From: Streptomyces sp. NRRL S-31
GTDB taxonomy: Bacteria > Actinomycetota > Actinomycetes > Streptomycetales > Streptomycetaceae
Assembly: GCF_000718775.1 (NCBI RefSeq)
Contig: NZ_JOCB01000009.1
Span: forward strand, 143,363-207,362
DNA length: 64,000 nt
Direction: 5' to 3'
Shown here: positions 14,894 to 23,430 of the stretch, in pieces
How the letters are laid out: the number at the start of each line of letters is the position of its first letter
Position numbering within the stretch: the first letter of the stretch is position 1
The notes under the pieces: generated by a model
What the model was told of the DNA's origin: nothing
The model's database searches: none
The model's input: only the letters and a program-made list of their open reading frames with translations
Translations under genes and position numbers: made by a program

Positions 14894-15679
14894 GTGAGCT
14901 TGAGGATCGTTGTCACTGTGAAGTACGTGCCCGACGCCACTGGCGACCGGCACTTCGCCGATGACCTGACCGTCGACCGCGACGACGTGGACGGTCTGCT
15001 CTCCGAGCTGGACGAGTACGCGGTCGAGCAGGCGCTCCAGATCTCGGAGAACGCGGACGACGCCGAGGTCACCGTGCTGACCATCGGCCCCGAGGACGCC
15101 AAGGACGCGCTCCGCAAGGCCCTGTCGATGGGTGCCGACAAGGCCATCCACGTCGAGGACGACGACCTGCACGGCACCGACGCCATCGGCACCTCCCTGG
15201 TGCTGGCCAAGGCCATCGAGAAGGCCGGTTACGACCTGGTCGTCTCCGGCATGGCCTCCACCGACGGCACCATGGGTGTCGTCCCCGCGCTGGTCGCCGA
15301 GCGGCTCGGCGTCCCGCAGGTCACCCTGCTGTCCGAGGTCTCCGTCGAGGACGGCACGGTCAAGGGCCGCCGCGACGGTGACGCAGCGTCGGAGCTGCTG
15401 GAGGCGCAGCTCCCGGCGGTCGTGTCGGTCACCGACCAGTCGGGCGAGGCCCGCTACCCGTCCTTCAAGGGCATCATGGCGGCCAAGAAGAAGCCGGTGG
15501 AGTCCTGGGACCTGTCCGACCTGGACATCGAGGCCGAGGAGGTCGGCCTGGACGGTGCGTACACCAAGGTCGAGACCGCGACCGAGCGCCCGGCCCGCAC
15601 GGCCGGCACCATCGTCAAGGACGAGGGCGAGGGCGGCAAGCAGCTCGCCGAGTTCCTCGCGGGCCAGAAGTTCATCTGA
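14894..15679 (+). CDS. etfB: Electron transfer flavoprotein, beta subunit
   Basis: 261 residues from GTG at 14894 with AGGAG eight bases upstream. It has the ETF beta signature: RIVVTVKYVPD at the N-terminus, ELDEYAVEQALQI, and the AMP/adenine-nucleotide-binding region with ALSMGADKAIHVEDD. The conserved segment VVSGMASTDGTMGVVPALVAERLG follows, then FKGIMAAKKKPVESW (the recognition loop contacting partner dehydrogenases). With EtfA it forms the soluble heterodimer that takes electrons from acyl-CoA and other dehydrogenases and passes them to ETF:quinone oxidoreductase. EtfA follows after 52 bp, and the pair ends in a strong terminator. Confidence 0.95.
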   Translation: MSLRIVVTVKYVPDATGDRHFADDLTVDRDDVDGLLSELDEYAVEQALQISENADDAEVTVLTIGPEDAKDALRKALSMGADKAIHVEDDDLHGTDAIGTSLVLAKAIEKAGYDLVVSGMASTDGTMGVVPALVAERLGVPQVTLLSEVSVEDGTVKGRRDGDAASELLEAQLPAVVSVTDQSGEARYPSFKGIMAAKKKPVESWDLSDLDIEAEEVGLDGAYTKVETATERPARTAGTIVKDEGEGGKQLAEFLAGQKFI

Positions 15680-15731
15680 GGCCCGTTTCCGCTGACCGCC
15701 CCTCACCTTCCTCAAGCAGGAGAGCAATCCC

Positions 15732-16694
15732 ATGGCTGAAGTCCTCGTCTACGTCGACCACGTGGACGGTGCCGTCCGCAAGCCCACCCTGGAGCTGCTG
15801 ACCCTGGCCCGCCGCATCGGCGAGCCGGTCGCCGTCGCGCTGGGCAACGGCGCCGCCGACACCGCCGCCACGCTCGCCGAGCACGGCGCGGTGAAGGTCC
15901 TCACCCACGACGCCTCCGAGTACGCCGACTACCTGGTCGTGCCCAAGGTGGACGCCCTCCAGGCCGCCCACGAGGCCGTCTCCCCGGCCGCCGTGCTGGT
16001 CCCGTCCTCCGCCGAGGGCAAGGAGATCGCCGCCCGCCTCGCGCTGCGCATCGGCTCCGGCATCATCACCGACGCCATCGACATCGAGGCCGGTGACGAG
16101 GGTCCGGTGGCCACCCAGTCGGTGTTCGCCGCGTCCTTCACCACCACGTCCCGGGTCGTCAAGGGCACCCCGGTCATCACCGTCAAGCCGAACAGCGCCG
16201 CCGTCGAGGCCGCTCCGGCCGCCGGCGAGGTCGAGGCCCTGACCGTGTCCTTCTCCGAGCAGGCGACCGGCACCAAGGTCACCGGCCGCACGCCGCGTGA
16301 GTCCACGGGCCGCCCGGAGCTGACCGAGGCCGCGATCGTGGTCTCCGGCGGCCGTGGTGTGAACGGCGCCGAGAACTTCTCGATCATCGAGGCGCTGGCC
16401 GACTCCCTCGGCGCGGCCGTCGGCGCCTCGCGCGCCGCCGTCGACGCCGGCTGGTACCCGCACACCAACCAGGTCGGTCAGACCGGCAAGTCCGTGTCCC
16501 CGCAGCTGTACATCGCCAACGGCATCTCCGGCGCCATCCAGCACCGCGCCGGCATGCAGACCTCGAAGACCATCGTCGCCGTCAACAAGGACGCCGAGGC
16601 CCCGATCTTCGAGCTGGTCGACTACGGCGTCGTCGGCGACCTGTTCGACGTCGTTCCCCAGCTGACCGAGGAGATCAAGACCCGCAAGGGCTGA
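15732..16694 (+). CDS. etfA: Electron transfer flavoprotein, alpha subunit
   Basis: 320 residues, ATG at 15732 preceded by CAGGAGAGCAATCCC. N-terminal domain I (residues 1-190 or so) carries the adenine-nucleotide-like fold. The C-terminal FAD domain shows the ETF alpha signature: [56 protein letters not shown] and [19 protein letters not shown]. It is the FAD-carrying partner of EtfB in the preceding gene, and the two are clearly one operon. A perfect 16-bp hairpin terminator lies 17 bp after the stop. Confidence 0.95.
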   Translation: MAEVLVYVDHVDGAVRKPTLELLTLARRIGEPVAVALGNGAADTAATLAEHGAVKVLTHDASEYADYLVVPKVDALQAAHEAVSPAAVLVPSSAEGKEIAARLALRIGSGIITDAIDIEAGDEGPVATQSVFAASFTTTSRVVKGTPVITVKPNSAAVEAAPAAGEVEALTVSFSEQATGTKVTGRTPRESTGRPELTEAAIVVSGGRGVNGAENFSIIEALADSLGAAVGASRAAVDAGWYPHTNQVGQTGKSVSPQLYIANGISGAIQHRAGMQTSKTIVAVNKDAEAPIFELVDYGVVGDLFDVVPQLTEEIKTRKG

Positions 16695-16710
16695 GCTCCC
16701 TCCGCCGTAC

Positions 16711-16748
16711 GAGGCCCCCGTGACCGCGCAGACGGTCACGGGGGCCTC
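16711..16748 (+). terminator. Terminator of etfBA
   Basis: The perfect 16-bp arms GAGGCCCCCGTGACCG and CGGTCACGGGGGCCTC with a CGCAGA loop lie 17 bp after the etfA stop, followed by TTCG. Confidence 0.9.
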
Positions 16749-16844
16749 TTCGCGTCCTGACGGCGCTCGCCGGGGCGGCGCGGGCGCGGAGTGCTGTACT
16801 GGAGCGGAGGCCGGGGGCATGGAGCGCAGAGGACCGAGAGGGTG

Positions 16845-16907
16845 TTGACCAGCCGGAAGGTTGCCAGATAGCTTCGCCATGCGGATTGTTGATTCCGTAA
16901 AGCGGAA
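16845..16907 (+). promoter_or_regulatory. Promoter and palindromic operator of the DUF6986 gene
   Basis: TTGACC (16845-16850), 18-bp spacer and TAGCTT (16869-16874) form the promoter. TTCCG-TAAAG-CGGAA (16893-16907) lies just past the expected start of transcription, a repressor position. The TTCCG-x5-CGGAA palindrome resembles IclR-type operators linked to allantoin/glyoxylate genes in Streptomyces, but I cannot confirm this. Confidence 0.5.
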
Positions 16908-16924
16908 AGCTAGGAGGGTGTGGG

Positions 16925-18223
16925 ATGGGTCAGCAGGAGAAGGTGGCGACGAGCCTCGCGGGCACCGTCAGCGAGGAGATCAGCGCCTCCCTCGCGCCGG
17001 TCGACGCGGAGCTGGAGCGCCGCTACCCCGGGGACCCGGGCACCCGGCAGCCCGTCCACACCGTGTACGTCCCCGGTGACGCCTTCGCCGCCGACACCGT
17101 CCGCTCCTGGGGCGACCAGGCCCTCGCCCTGCTCGACGAACACGCCCCGGACGCCGCCTCCTTCGCGGCCGTCCTCGGCCTCGCCGACGACCTCGCCGAG
17201 CCGGTGTACGCGCGCGTGCGGGCCAAGCTGGAGCGCGAGCCCATCGAGGACCTGCGCGTCGACTTCGAGGACGGCTACGGCCCCCGCCCCGACGCGGAGG
17301 AGGACGAGACGGCCGCACGCGCCGCCCGCCTCATCGCCCAGGCGTACCGCGACGGCACGGCGGCGCCCTACATGGGCATCCGCATGAAGTGCATGGAGGC
17401 CGCCGTACGCGACCGGGGCATCCGCACCCTCGACGTCTTCCTCACCGGTCTGGTCGAGGCCGGCGGCCTCCCCGACGGCCTGGTCCTCACCCTGCCCAAG
17501 GTGACCTACCCCGAGCAGGTGACGGCCTTCGCCCGGCTCCTGGAAGCCTTCGAGAAGGCACACGGCCTGGACGCCGGCCGGCTGGGCTTCGAGATCCAGA
17601 TCGAGACCAGCCAGGCCATCCTCGCCACCGACGGCACCGCCACCGTCGCCCGCATGATCCAGGCCGCCGAGGGCCGCGCCACCGGACTGCACTACGGCAC
17701 CTTCGACTACAGCGCCTGCCTCGGTGTCTCCGCCGCCTACCAGGCCAGCGACCACCCGGCCGCCGACCACGCCAAGGCGGTCATGCAGGTCGCGGCGGCC
17801 GGCACCGGCGTCCGGGTCTCGGACGGCTCCACGAACGTCCTCCCGGTCGGCCCGACGGCGAAGGTCCACGACGCCTGGCGCCTCCACTTCGGCCTCACCC
17901 GCCGCGCCCTCTCCCGCGCCTATTACCAGGGCTGGGACATGCACCCCGGTCACATCCCCACCCGCTACGCGGCTGTCTTCGCCTTCTACCGCGAGGGCTT
18001 CGAGCAGGCCGCGGCACGTCTCGCCCTCTACGCCAACCGGGCCGGCGGCGACGTCATGGACGAGCCCGCCACCGCCAAGGCGCTCAGCGGCTACCTGCTG
18101 CGCGGCCTGGACTGCGGCGCCCTGGACATCGCCGAGGTCGCCCGGCTCACCGGCCTGACCCGCGCCGACCTGGAGGGCTTCGCGGCCCCCCGGCGCGGCG
18201 GCCTGACGGCTTCCGCGCAGTAA
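16925..18223 (+). CDS. DUF6986 aldolase/citrate lyase-like (HpcH/HpaI fold) protein
   Basis: 432 residues, ATG at 16925 preceded by AGGAGG. It resembles the CitE/malate-synthase type of TIM barrel: LRVDFEDGYGPRPDAEEDE carries acidic metal and substrate residues, PYMGIRMKCMEA has an Arg, and FEIQIETSQAIL has the Glu that binds Mg2+ in this superfamily. GLHYGTFDYSACLGV is the equivalent of the usual G-x-x-D-[YF] segment. I recognise it as the actinobacterial DUF6986 family. It probably condenses or cleaves a carbon-carbon bond on a CoA ester or 2-oxo acid; no direct evidence. It is monocistronic, with its own promoter and a TTCCG/CGGAA operator that hints at control together with glyoxylate or ureide metabolism. 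Confidence 0.75.
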   Translation: MGQQEKVATSLAGTVSEEISASLAPVDAELERRYPGDPGTRQPVHTVYVPGDAFAADTVRSWGDQALALLDEHAPDAASFAAVLGLADDLAEPVYARVRAKLEREPIEDLRVDFEDGYGPRPDAEEDETAARAARLIAQAYRDGTAAPYMGIRMKCMEAAVRDRGIRTLDVFLTGLVEAGGLPDGLVLTLPKVTYPEQVTAFARLLEAFEKAHGLDAGRLGFEIQIETSQAILATDGTATVARMIQAAEGRATGLHYGTFDYSACLGVSAAYQASDHPAADHAKAVMQVAAAGTGVRVSDGSTNVLPVGPTAKVHDAWRLHFGLTRRALSRAYYQGWDMHPGHIPTRYAAVFAFYREGFEQAAARLALYANRAGGDVMDEPATAKALSGYLLRGLDCGALDIAEVARLTGLTRADLEGFAAPRRGGLTASAQ

Positions 18224-19099
18224 CCGCACCACCGTGCCGCCCCTCGGCGGGCATGCGGATCGAAGGCGGCCGACCGGGGCACCGGTACGGCGCCCCCCGA
18301 CACATCGCAGCCGCCGGACCGATGCGGCACCGCGCCGAGCGGCACGCGGGACTGCCCGAACCGCCCGGCCCGAGCACGGAACCGCGTATCGTGCCTCGGA
18401 TACCGGGCCGGGCCTGGTCACCGGCCCGCACCGGCTCCTGTCCTGCCACACCCGCCGGGGCGCAGCGTGGGAGCGCGTGGGGTTCCGGTTGCCGGGCCTC
18501 GTCATAGGGTTTGCGCGGGCCCTGATGGGCCGCAGGCGCGCGGCCCGTTACGCGCCCCCCGGCGTCGGACCGCCTCGAACTGCCTGCGCCGGGCCGGGCC
18601 GGGGCGGTGAGTGTCGGGCCTGTCATACGGCTCGCGCTGGCCCCTGTTACGCGGCATGCGTCGGGACGTAGGTGCGGGAGCGCGTGCCGGGCCTCGTTAT
18701 CCGGCTTGCCCGGCCCGGTTGGGCCGCAGGCGCGCGGCCCGTTACTCCGCCAGGCGTCGTCGGACCGCCTCGAGCCGCCTGCGCCGGGTCGGGGTGTGGG
18801 TGTCGGGGCCCGTCACGCGGCACACGCCGGACCCTGTCATGCCGCACGCGTCGGGACGTAGGTGCGGGAGCGTGTGGGGCCCCGGATGGCGGGCCCCGCC
18901 GTACGGCACGCGCCGGGCCCTGTCACGCCGCACCCGGGAGCCGAGTGGCGGCGGGGCATCCGGTCGCTGCCCGGTCACGGCGGACCCGGGTACGCCCCGC
19001 CCGGGTGGGAGCCCCGTACCCGCGTGGGCGGCCGGCCTCCGGGGAGCGGGTCGCGACGGGCGGGGGCGGGGCGGACCGGGACGTGGGGCCGCGGTCCGC
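18224..19099. other. Long non-coding region
   Basis: 876 bp between the DUF6986 stop and the LacI stop. Every frame is a mix of Arg/Pro/Ala codons without motifs or ribosome sites. Most of it is occupied by the degenerate repeat described at 18420-18935. I see no RNA gene. Confidence 0.6.
18420..18935. repeat. Degenerate ~190-bp tandem repeat built from GTYAYnCSGC half-sites
   Basis: GGGCCGCAGGCGCGCGGCCC occurs at 18527 and 18721 (194 bp apart), and TCGGGACGTAGGTGCGGGAG at 18661 and 18851 (190 bp apart). This gives about 2.5 imperfect copies of one unit. Inside, a motif close to GTCAYRCGGC recurs about ten times (for example near 18622, 18646, 18695, 18812, 18836, 18921), often in pairs about 24 bp apart. 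Confidence 0.65.
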
Positions 19100-20149
19100 T
19101 CAGTCCGCCGGGGGCAGCTCGCCCGAGCCGCGGGTGATCAGGCGGGTCGGCAGTTCGATCCGCTCGGGGGCGACGAGGGTGCCGTCGAGCTGGCGGAAGA
19201 GGCGCTCGGCGGCGGTACGGCCGAGGGCCGCCGCGTCCTGGGCGACCACCGTGACGCCCGGCTGCAGCAGTTCGGCCAGCTCGATGTCGTCGAAACCGAC
19301 GAGCGCGACCGGGCGGGACTGCTCGGCGAGGACCCGGATCACGGTGACCGTGACCCGGTTGTTTCCCGTGAAGATCGCGGTGACGGGGGAGGGGCCGGAC
19401 AGCATCTCCTCCGCCGCCCGGCGCACTCGCTCGGGACTCGTCGCCCCGAGGGACATCCAGCGCTCGTCGACGGTTATGCCCGCGTCCTCCATCGCCGCCC
19501 GGTAGCCGCGCAGCCGCTCGGCCGCGGTGTGGATGCGGGGCATGTCGCCGACGAAACCGATCCGGCGGTGCCCGTGCGCGATGAGGTGGGCGACGCCGTC
19601 GCGGGCACCGCCGTAGTTGTCGGACAGCACCACGTCGGCGTCGATCCGGCCGGCCGGACGGTCCACGAACACCGTGGCCACGCCCGCCCTGATCTCCGGC
19701 TCCAGATAACGGTGGTCGTCCCCGGCCGGGATCACCACCAGCCCGTCCACCCGGCGCGCGCACAGCGCCAGCGCCAGCTCCTGCTCGCGCTCGGGGTCCT
19801 CGGCGCTGGAACCGTTGATCAGCAGGGCGCCGTGGGCACGGGCCACTTCCTCCACGGCGCGGCTGAGCGGGCCGTAGAACGGGTCCGCCAGGTCCTCAAG
19901 GACCAGACCGATGCTCGCCGTCCGGCCCTTGCGCAGCACCCGTGCGCTGTCGTTGCGCCGGAAGCCCAGCGCGTCGATCGCCTCCTGCACCCGGCGCTCG
20001 GTGTCCGGGGTGACCCCGGGCTCGCCGTTGACCACCCGGGAGACCGTCTTCAGCCCCACACCGGCGCGCGCCGCCACGTCCTTCATCGTCGGGCGGTTGC
20101 CGTACCGGCTGCCGGTGAGACGCTCTGCGCGGCGGGTGGTCTCGGGCAC
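19100..20149 (-). CDS. LacI-family transcriptional regulator
   Basis: 349 residues. The helix-turn-helix with hinge is at the N-terminus: MKDVAARAGVGLKTVSRVVN, preceded by about 21 residues. A periplasmic-binding-protein-like effector domain follows, with SIGLVLEDLADPFYGPLS, DGLVVIPAGD, GFVGD and ALVGFDDIEL. I chose the GTG at 20149, which gives a normal family length; the frame stays open further upstream only because of a 9-bp repeat. It diverges from a ROK sugar kinase gene, and the palindrome GACAACGTTGTC between them has the central CpG of LacI operators. It therefore probably controls the kinase and itself. Confidence 0.85.
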   Translation of the reverse strand: MPETTRRAERLTGSRYGNRPTMKDVAARAGVGLKTVSRVVNGEPGVTPDTERRVQEAIDALGFRRNDSARVLRKGRTASIGLVLEDLADPFYGPLSRAVEEVARAHGALLINGSSAEDPEREQELALALCARRVDGLVVIPAGDDHRYLEPEIRAGVATVFVDRPAGRIDADVVLSDNYGGARDGVAHLIAHGHRRIGFVGDMPRIHTAAERLRGYRAAMEDAGITVDERWMSLGATSPERVRRAAEEMLSGPSPVTAIFTGNNRVTVTVIRVLAEQSRPVALVGFDDIELAELLQPGVTVVAQDAAALGRTAAERLFRQLDGTLVAPERIELPTRLITRGSGELPPAD

Positions 20150-20180
20150 GTTGGGCTGTCCTGTCTCTCGTTCGACTGAT

Positions 20181-20216
20181 CCGGCTCGTCCGGCTCGTCC
20201 GGCTCGTCCGGCTCGC
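20181..20216. repeat. 9-bp tandem repeat, four copies
   Basis: CCGGCTCGT is repeated three times, followed by CCGGCTCGC, in the 5' region of the lacI-type gene. Confidence 0.85.
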
Positions 20217-20276
20217 CCACGGGGGCTGCGAGATCCGTGGGCTTGTATGAGGATGTGGCGTCGAGCATAGAGCCTG

Positions 20277-20288
20277 GACAACGTTGTC
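20277..20288. promoter_or_regulatory. LacI-type operator
   Basis: The perfect palindrome GACAACGTTGTC, with the central CG that LacI proteins contact by a leucine in the minor groove, lies in the divergent gap. TATGCT on the minus strand 10 bp away is a plausible -10 for the lacI-type gene, so the site would overlap its promoter. Confidence 0.7.
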
Positions 20289-20395
20289 AGATGCGAGAGA
20301 GACTGTCCACCGCTGTCTCCGGCCCGCGTCCCCACCGCCTGTCCGGTCCGGCTTCGTATGGTTCTCAAGCTTTCCGACGGGGAGATCTGACTCTG

Positions 20396-21349
20396 ATGCA
20401 CACCGACCTAGTGGCGGCTCTGGACATCGGCGGCACCAAGATCGCCGGCGCGCTGGTGGACGGCGACGGGCGGATACTGGCCCGCACCCAGCGGGCCACC
20501 CCCGCCCGGCAGGACGGCGAAACGGTCATGCGGGCCGTGACGGAGGTGCTCGGCGATCTCGCCGGGTCGCCGTTGTGGGGACGTGCCGGCGCGCTCGGCA
20601 TCGGCAGCGCCGGCCCGGTGGACGCCTCGGCGGGCACCGTGAGCCCGGTGAACGTGCCGGGCTGGCGTGACTTCCCGCTGGTCGACCGGGTGCGCGAGGT
20701 CACCGGGGGCCTGCCGGTCGAGCTGATCGGCGATGGCGTCGCGATCACCGCGGCCGAGCACTGGCAGGGCGCCGCCCGTGGCCATGACAACGCCCTGTGC
20801 ATGGTGGTCTCCACGGGCGTCGGCGGCGGCCTGGTGCTCGACGGGCGGCTGCACCCCGGCCCGACGGGCAACGCCGGCCACATCGGCCACATCAGCGTCG
20901 ACCTCGACGGCGATCCCTGTCCGTGCGGTTCGCGCGGCTGTGTGGAGCGCATCGCCAGCGGCCCCAACATCGCCCGCCGGGCGCTGGAACAGGGGTGGCG
21001 CCCCGGCCCCGACGGTGACACCTCGGCCGCCGCGGTGGCCGCCGCCGCGCGAGCGGGCGACCCGGTCGCCGTGGCCTCCTTCGAGCGGGCAGCACAGGCG
21101 CTGGCCGCCGGCATCGCCGCCACCGCGACCCTGGTCGAGATCGACATCGCGGTGGTCGGCGGTGGGGTCGGCAAGGCGGGCGAGGTGCTGTTCACCCCGC
21201 TGCGCAAGGCCCTCACCGGCTACGCGACCCTGTCCTTCGTGCGGCGGCTCACCGTCGTACCCGCGCAGACGGGCACCGACGCGGGGCTGGTCGGCGCCGC
21301 CGCGGCGGCACTGATCCGCAGGCCGGACGCGACCGTGGCGAGCCTGTAG
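20396..21349 (+). CDS. ROK-family sugar kinase
   Basis: 317 residues, ATG at 20396 with GGGGAG about 11 bases upstream. The N-terminal ATP-phosphate motif is DIGGTKIAGALVDG. The ROK signature region is VVSTGVGGGLVLDGRLHPGP with GNAGHIGHISVDLDGDPC. The zinc site is His plus CPCGSRGCVE. The catalytic Asp lies in LIGDGVAITAAEHW. There is no DNA-binding domain, so it is an enzyme, probably a glucokinase- or N-acetylhexosamine-kinase-like sugar kinase. It is transcribed away from the LacI regulator, which probably controls it. No transporter is adjacent. Confidence 0.88.
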   Translation: MHTDLVAALDIGGTKIAGALVDGDGRILARTQRATPARQDGETVMRAVTEVLGDLAGSPLWGRAGALGIGSAGPVDASAGTVSPVNVPGWRDFPLVDRVREVTGGLPVELIGDGVAITAAEHWQGAARGHDNALCMVVSTGVGGGLVLDGRLHPGPTGNAGHIGHISVDLDGDPCPCGSRGCVERIASGPNIARRALEQGWRPGPDGDTSAAAVAAAARAGDPVAVASFERAAQALAAGIAATATLVEIDIAVVGGGVGKAGEVLFTPLRKALTGYATLSFVRRLTVVPAQTGTDAGLVGAAAAALIRRPDATVASL

Positions 21350-21476
21350 GCCCCGGCACCGGCACCGGCGACGCGCCGGCCCGCACGGTGACCGCTCCGG
21401 CGGCTCCGCGCTCCCGCTCGCGCGAGGCGGACGACAGTGTGCGCGCGTGGTCGGCGGCACGGGGGCGGGGGGCGGT

Positions 21477-21848
21477 TCAGGGGCGCTCCGGGGCCGGGCG
21501 GAACTCGTGCACGACCTCGATCGGGCCGGCGATATGGGCGTTGAACTCCGCCAGTTCCTCCGCCGGAACCCACAATTCCAGGATCGTCGCGCCGCCGGCC
21601 TGCCGGACCGGGTAGCGGACGAGGAAGTCCGTGTCGACCTCGAAGCGGGTCACGAAACCGGCGCCGTCGTACCGGACGTTCCAGTCCCGGGCGATACGGA
21701 TCGCGTAGTCCTCGTTCAGCACCGGATAGAAGATCGGCTGTTCCGGCAGCCGGGGCGGCCATGCGCGCCAGCCCGACTCCCGGACCAGGTCCAGCTCCAC
21801 GGGGCCCGTCGGGCGCCAGAGCGTGGTGGTGGGGCGGGGACTGGTCAC
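21477..21848 (-). CDS. Conserved hypothetical protein (sometimes labelled ADP-ribosylation/crystallin J1)
   Basis: 123 residues from GTG at 21848 with AAGGAA upstream. It has a distinctive conserved core: LWRPTGPVELDLV, WPPRLPEQPIFYPVLNEDYA, ARDWNV, GFVTRFEVDTDFL, LELWVPAEELAEFNAHI and IEVVHEFR. I recognise this from many actinobacterial and proteobacterial genomes. The label ADP-ribosylation/crystallin J1 is often attached to it, but nothing in the sequence supports ADP-ribosylglycohydrolase activity. It is a small soluble protein, alone in its transcription unit. Confidence 0.7.
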   Translation of the reverse strand: MTSPRPTTTLWRPTGPVELDLVRESGWRAWPPRLPEQPIFYPVLNEDYAIRIARDWNVRYDGAGFVTRFEVDTDFLVRYPVRQAGGATILELWVPAEELAEFNAHIAGPIEVVHEFRPAPERP

Positions 21849-22005
21849 GGCGGTTCCTTCCCCGGGCGGTTCCGGCCGAACCGGGCTCAGCGGGCTCACC
21901 GGACAGTAGCGGTCCGTCGACCGCCTGGGCCACGCGGTTTCGGTCCGGGGGGCGAAACCGCCGTGATCCGCGTGACTCCGGGCCGTCCGCGCAGTTGATC
22001 AGCGC

Positions 22006-22197
22006 ATGAAGAAGCGCAGCATGCTCGCCATCGCCACCCTCGCCGCCGGTTTCGTCGTGGCCGCCGTCACCCCGTCCCACGCGGCGGATCATGCTCCCGT
22101 CGACGACGCCGCCGTCTCCGGCACCGTCGACACGGTCGGTCACCTGGTCGACGACGGCACCCTGGCCATCGACGAGAACCCGCTCGGACAGCAGTAG
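22006..22197 (+). CDS. Small secreted protein
   Basis: 63 residues. MKKRSMLAIATLAAGFVVAAV is a standard Sec signal peptide (given here in part: MKKRSMLAIATLAAGF), with an expected cut after TPSHA, leaving a 36-residue acidic peptide with no cysteines. Small proteins of this kind are common in Streptomyces and usually of unknown function. There is no clear ribosome site. It stands alone between a convergent and a co-directional gene. Confidence 0.65.
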   Translation: MKKRSMLAIATLAAGFVVAAVTPSHAADHAPVDDAAVSGTVDTVGHLVDDGTLAIDENPLGQQ

Positions 22198-22349
22198 GCC
22201 GCGCCGTCGCACGGCCTTGGTGCCGGTGTCCCCGCCACCGGGGGCACCGGCTCCCCCGTGCGCGCGAACAGGCGCCCTCAACGGGAGGGGGTTTCCGTGG
22301 CAGGGTGGAGCGGGCAAGCCTCAGGGGGCCAACAGAAGAGGGGGAGTCC

Positions 22350-23393
22350 GTGACCGTCGTCTGGATCAACGGCGCGTTCGGTGCGGGGAAGACCACCACG
22401 GCACGTGAACTGATCGAACTGATCCCGAACAGCGCGCTCTTCGACCCGGAGGTCATCGGCGGGGCGCTCACGTATCTGCTGCCGCCCAAGCGCCTCGCCG
22501 AGGTCGGCGACTTCCAGGACCTGCCGATCTGGCGCCGGCTCGTGGTCGACACCGCCGCCGCGATGCTCGCCGAACTGGGCGGCACCCTGGTCGTTCCCAT
22601 GACCCTGCTCCGCCAGGAGTACCGCGACGAGATCTTCGGCGGCCTGGCCGCCCGCCGGATTCCCGTGCACCATCTGCTGCTCGCCCCGGCCGAAACGATC
22701 CTGCGTGAGCGAATAGCCGGGCGGGAGGTGCCGCCCGAGCTTCCCGACGGCGAGATACGGACGCGGCAGTGGTCGTACGACCACATCGAGCCCTACCGCA
22801 CCGCCCTCGCCGCCTGGCTCACCGCCGACGCCCACCCGCTCGACACCAGCGCCCTCACCCCGTACGAGGCCGCCGTCCGGATCGCCGAGGCCGTCGGCGG
22901 CGGCGCCGTACCCGCCTGTGACATCGTGCAGACCCCCGAGCCGACCGGCGAGACGCTGGCCGCCGGGGTGCTGCTCTTCGACGATCACGACCGGGTGCTG
23001 CTCGTCGACCCCACCTACAAACCCGGCTGGGAGTTCCCCGGCGGCGTGGTGGAGCGCGGCGAGGCACCGGCCCGCGCCGGGATGCGCGAGGTCGCCGAGG
23101 AGACCGGGATACAGCTGCGGGAGGTGCCGCGGCTGCTCGTCGTGGACTGGGAGCGGCCCGCCCCGCCCGGCCACGGCGGGCTGCGGCTGCTCTTCGACGG
23201 CGGCCGGCTGGAGCCCGGTGAGGCGTCCCGCGTGCTGCTGCCCGGCCCCGAGCTGCGCGCCTGGCGGTTCGCCACGGAGCAGGAGGCCGCCGCGATGCTG
23301 CCCCCGGTCCGTTACGAGCGGCTGCGCTGGGCGCTGCGCGCGCGGGAGCGGGGCCGCGCCCTCTATCTGGAGGCCGGGGTGCCGGTCGGCTGA
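22350..23393 (+). CDS. P-loop NTPase/kinase-like domain fused to a Nudix hydrolase
   Basis: 347 residues from GTG at 22350 with GGGGGAG upstream. Residues 1-180 form a TmrB/kinase-like P-loop domain: NGAFGAGKTTTARELIELIP holds the Walker A motif, and LLLAPAETILRERI resembles a nucleotide-kinase lid. Residues 190-340 form a Nudix domain with the full box GGVVERGEAP...REVAEETGI (G-x5-E-x7-REVxEETGI). The N-domain may phosphorylate a nucleoside or small molecule and the C-domain hydrolyse a nucleoside diphosphate derivative; substrates are unknown. Both domains keep their catalytic residues. The fused layout recurs in Streptomyces as far as I recall. Confidence 0.82.
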   Translation: MTVVWINGAFGAGKTTTARELIELIPNSALFDPEVIGGALTYLLPPKRLAEVGDFQDLPIWRRLVVDTAAAMLAELGGTLVVPMTLLRQEYRDEIFGGLAARRIPVHHLLLAPAETILRERIAGREVPPELPDGEIRTRQWSYDHIEPYRTALAAWLTADAHPLDTSALTPYEAAVRIAEAVGGGAVPACDIVQTPEPTGETLAAGVLLFDDHDRVLLVDPTYKPGWEFPGGVVERGEAPARAGMREVAEETGIQLREVPRLLVVDWERPAPPGHGGLRLLFDGGRLEPGEASRVLLPGPELRAWRFATEQEAAAMLPPVRYERLRWALRARERGRALYLEAGVPVG

Positions 23394-23430
23394 ACCGGCC
23401 GTCGTCCGGGCCGGGCCACGCCCGATGCCC

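Noticed and set aside
18607..18861. Small open frames within the 18.4-18.9 kb repeat
   Set aside because: They are translations of a non-coding repeat; composition is shifted between frames and no start has a ribosome site.
20237..20395. Longer N-terminus of the ROK kinase
   Set aside because: It would cover the LacI operator and promoter area; ROK enzymes start just before the DIGGT motif, and GGGGAG precedes 20396.
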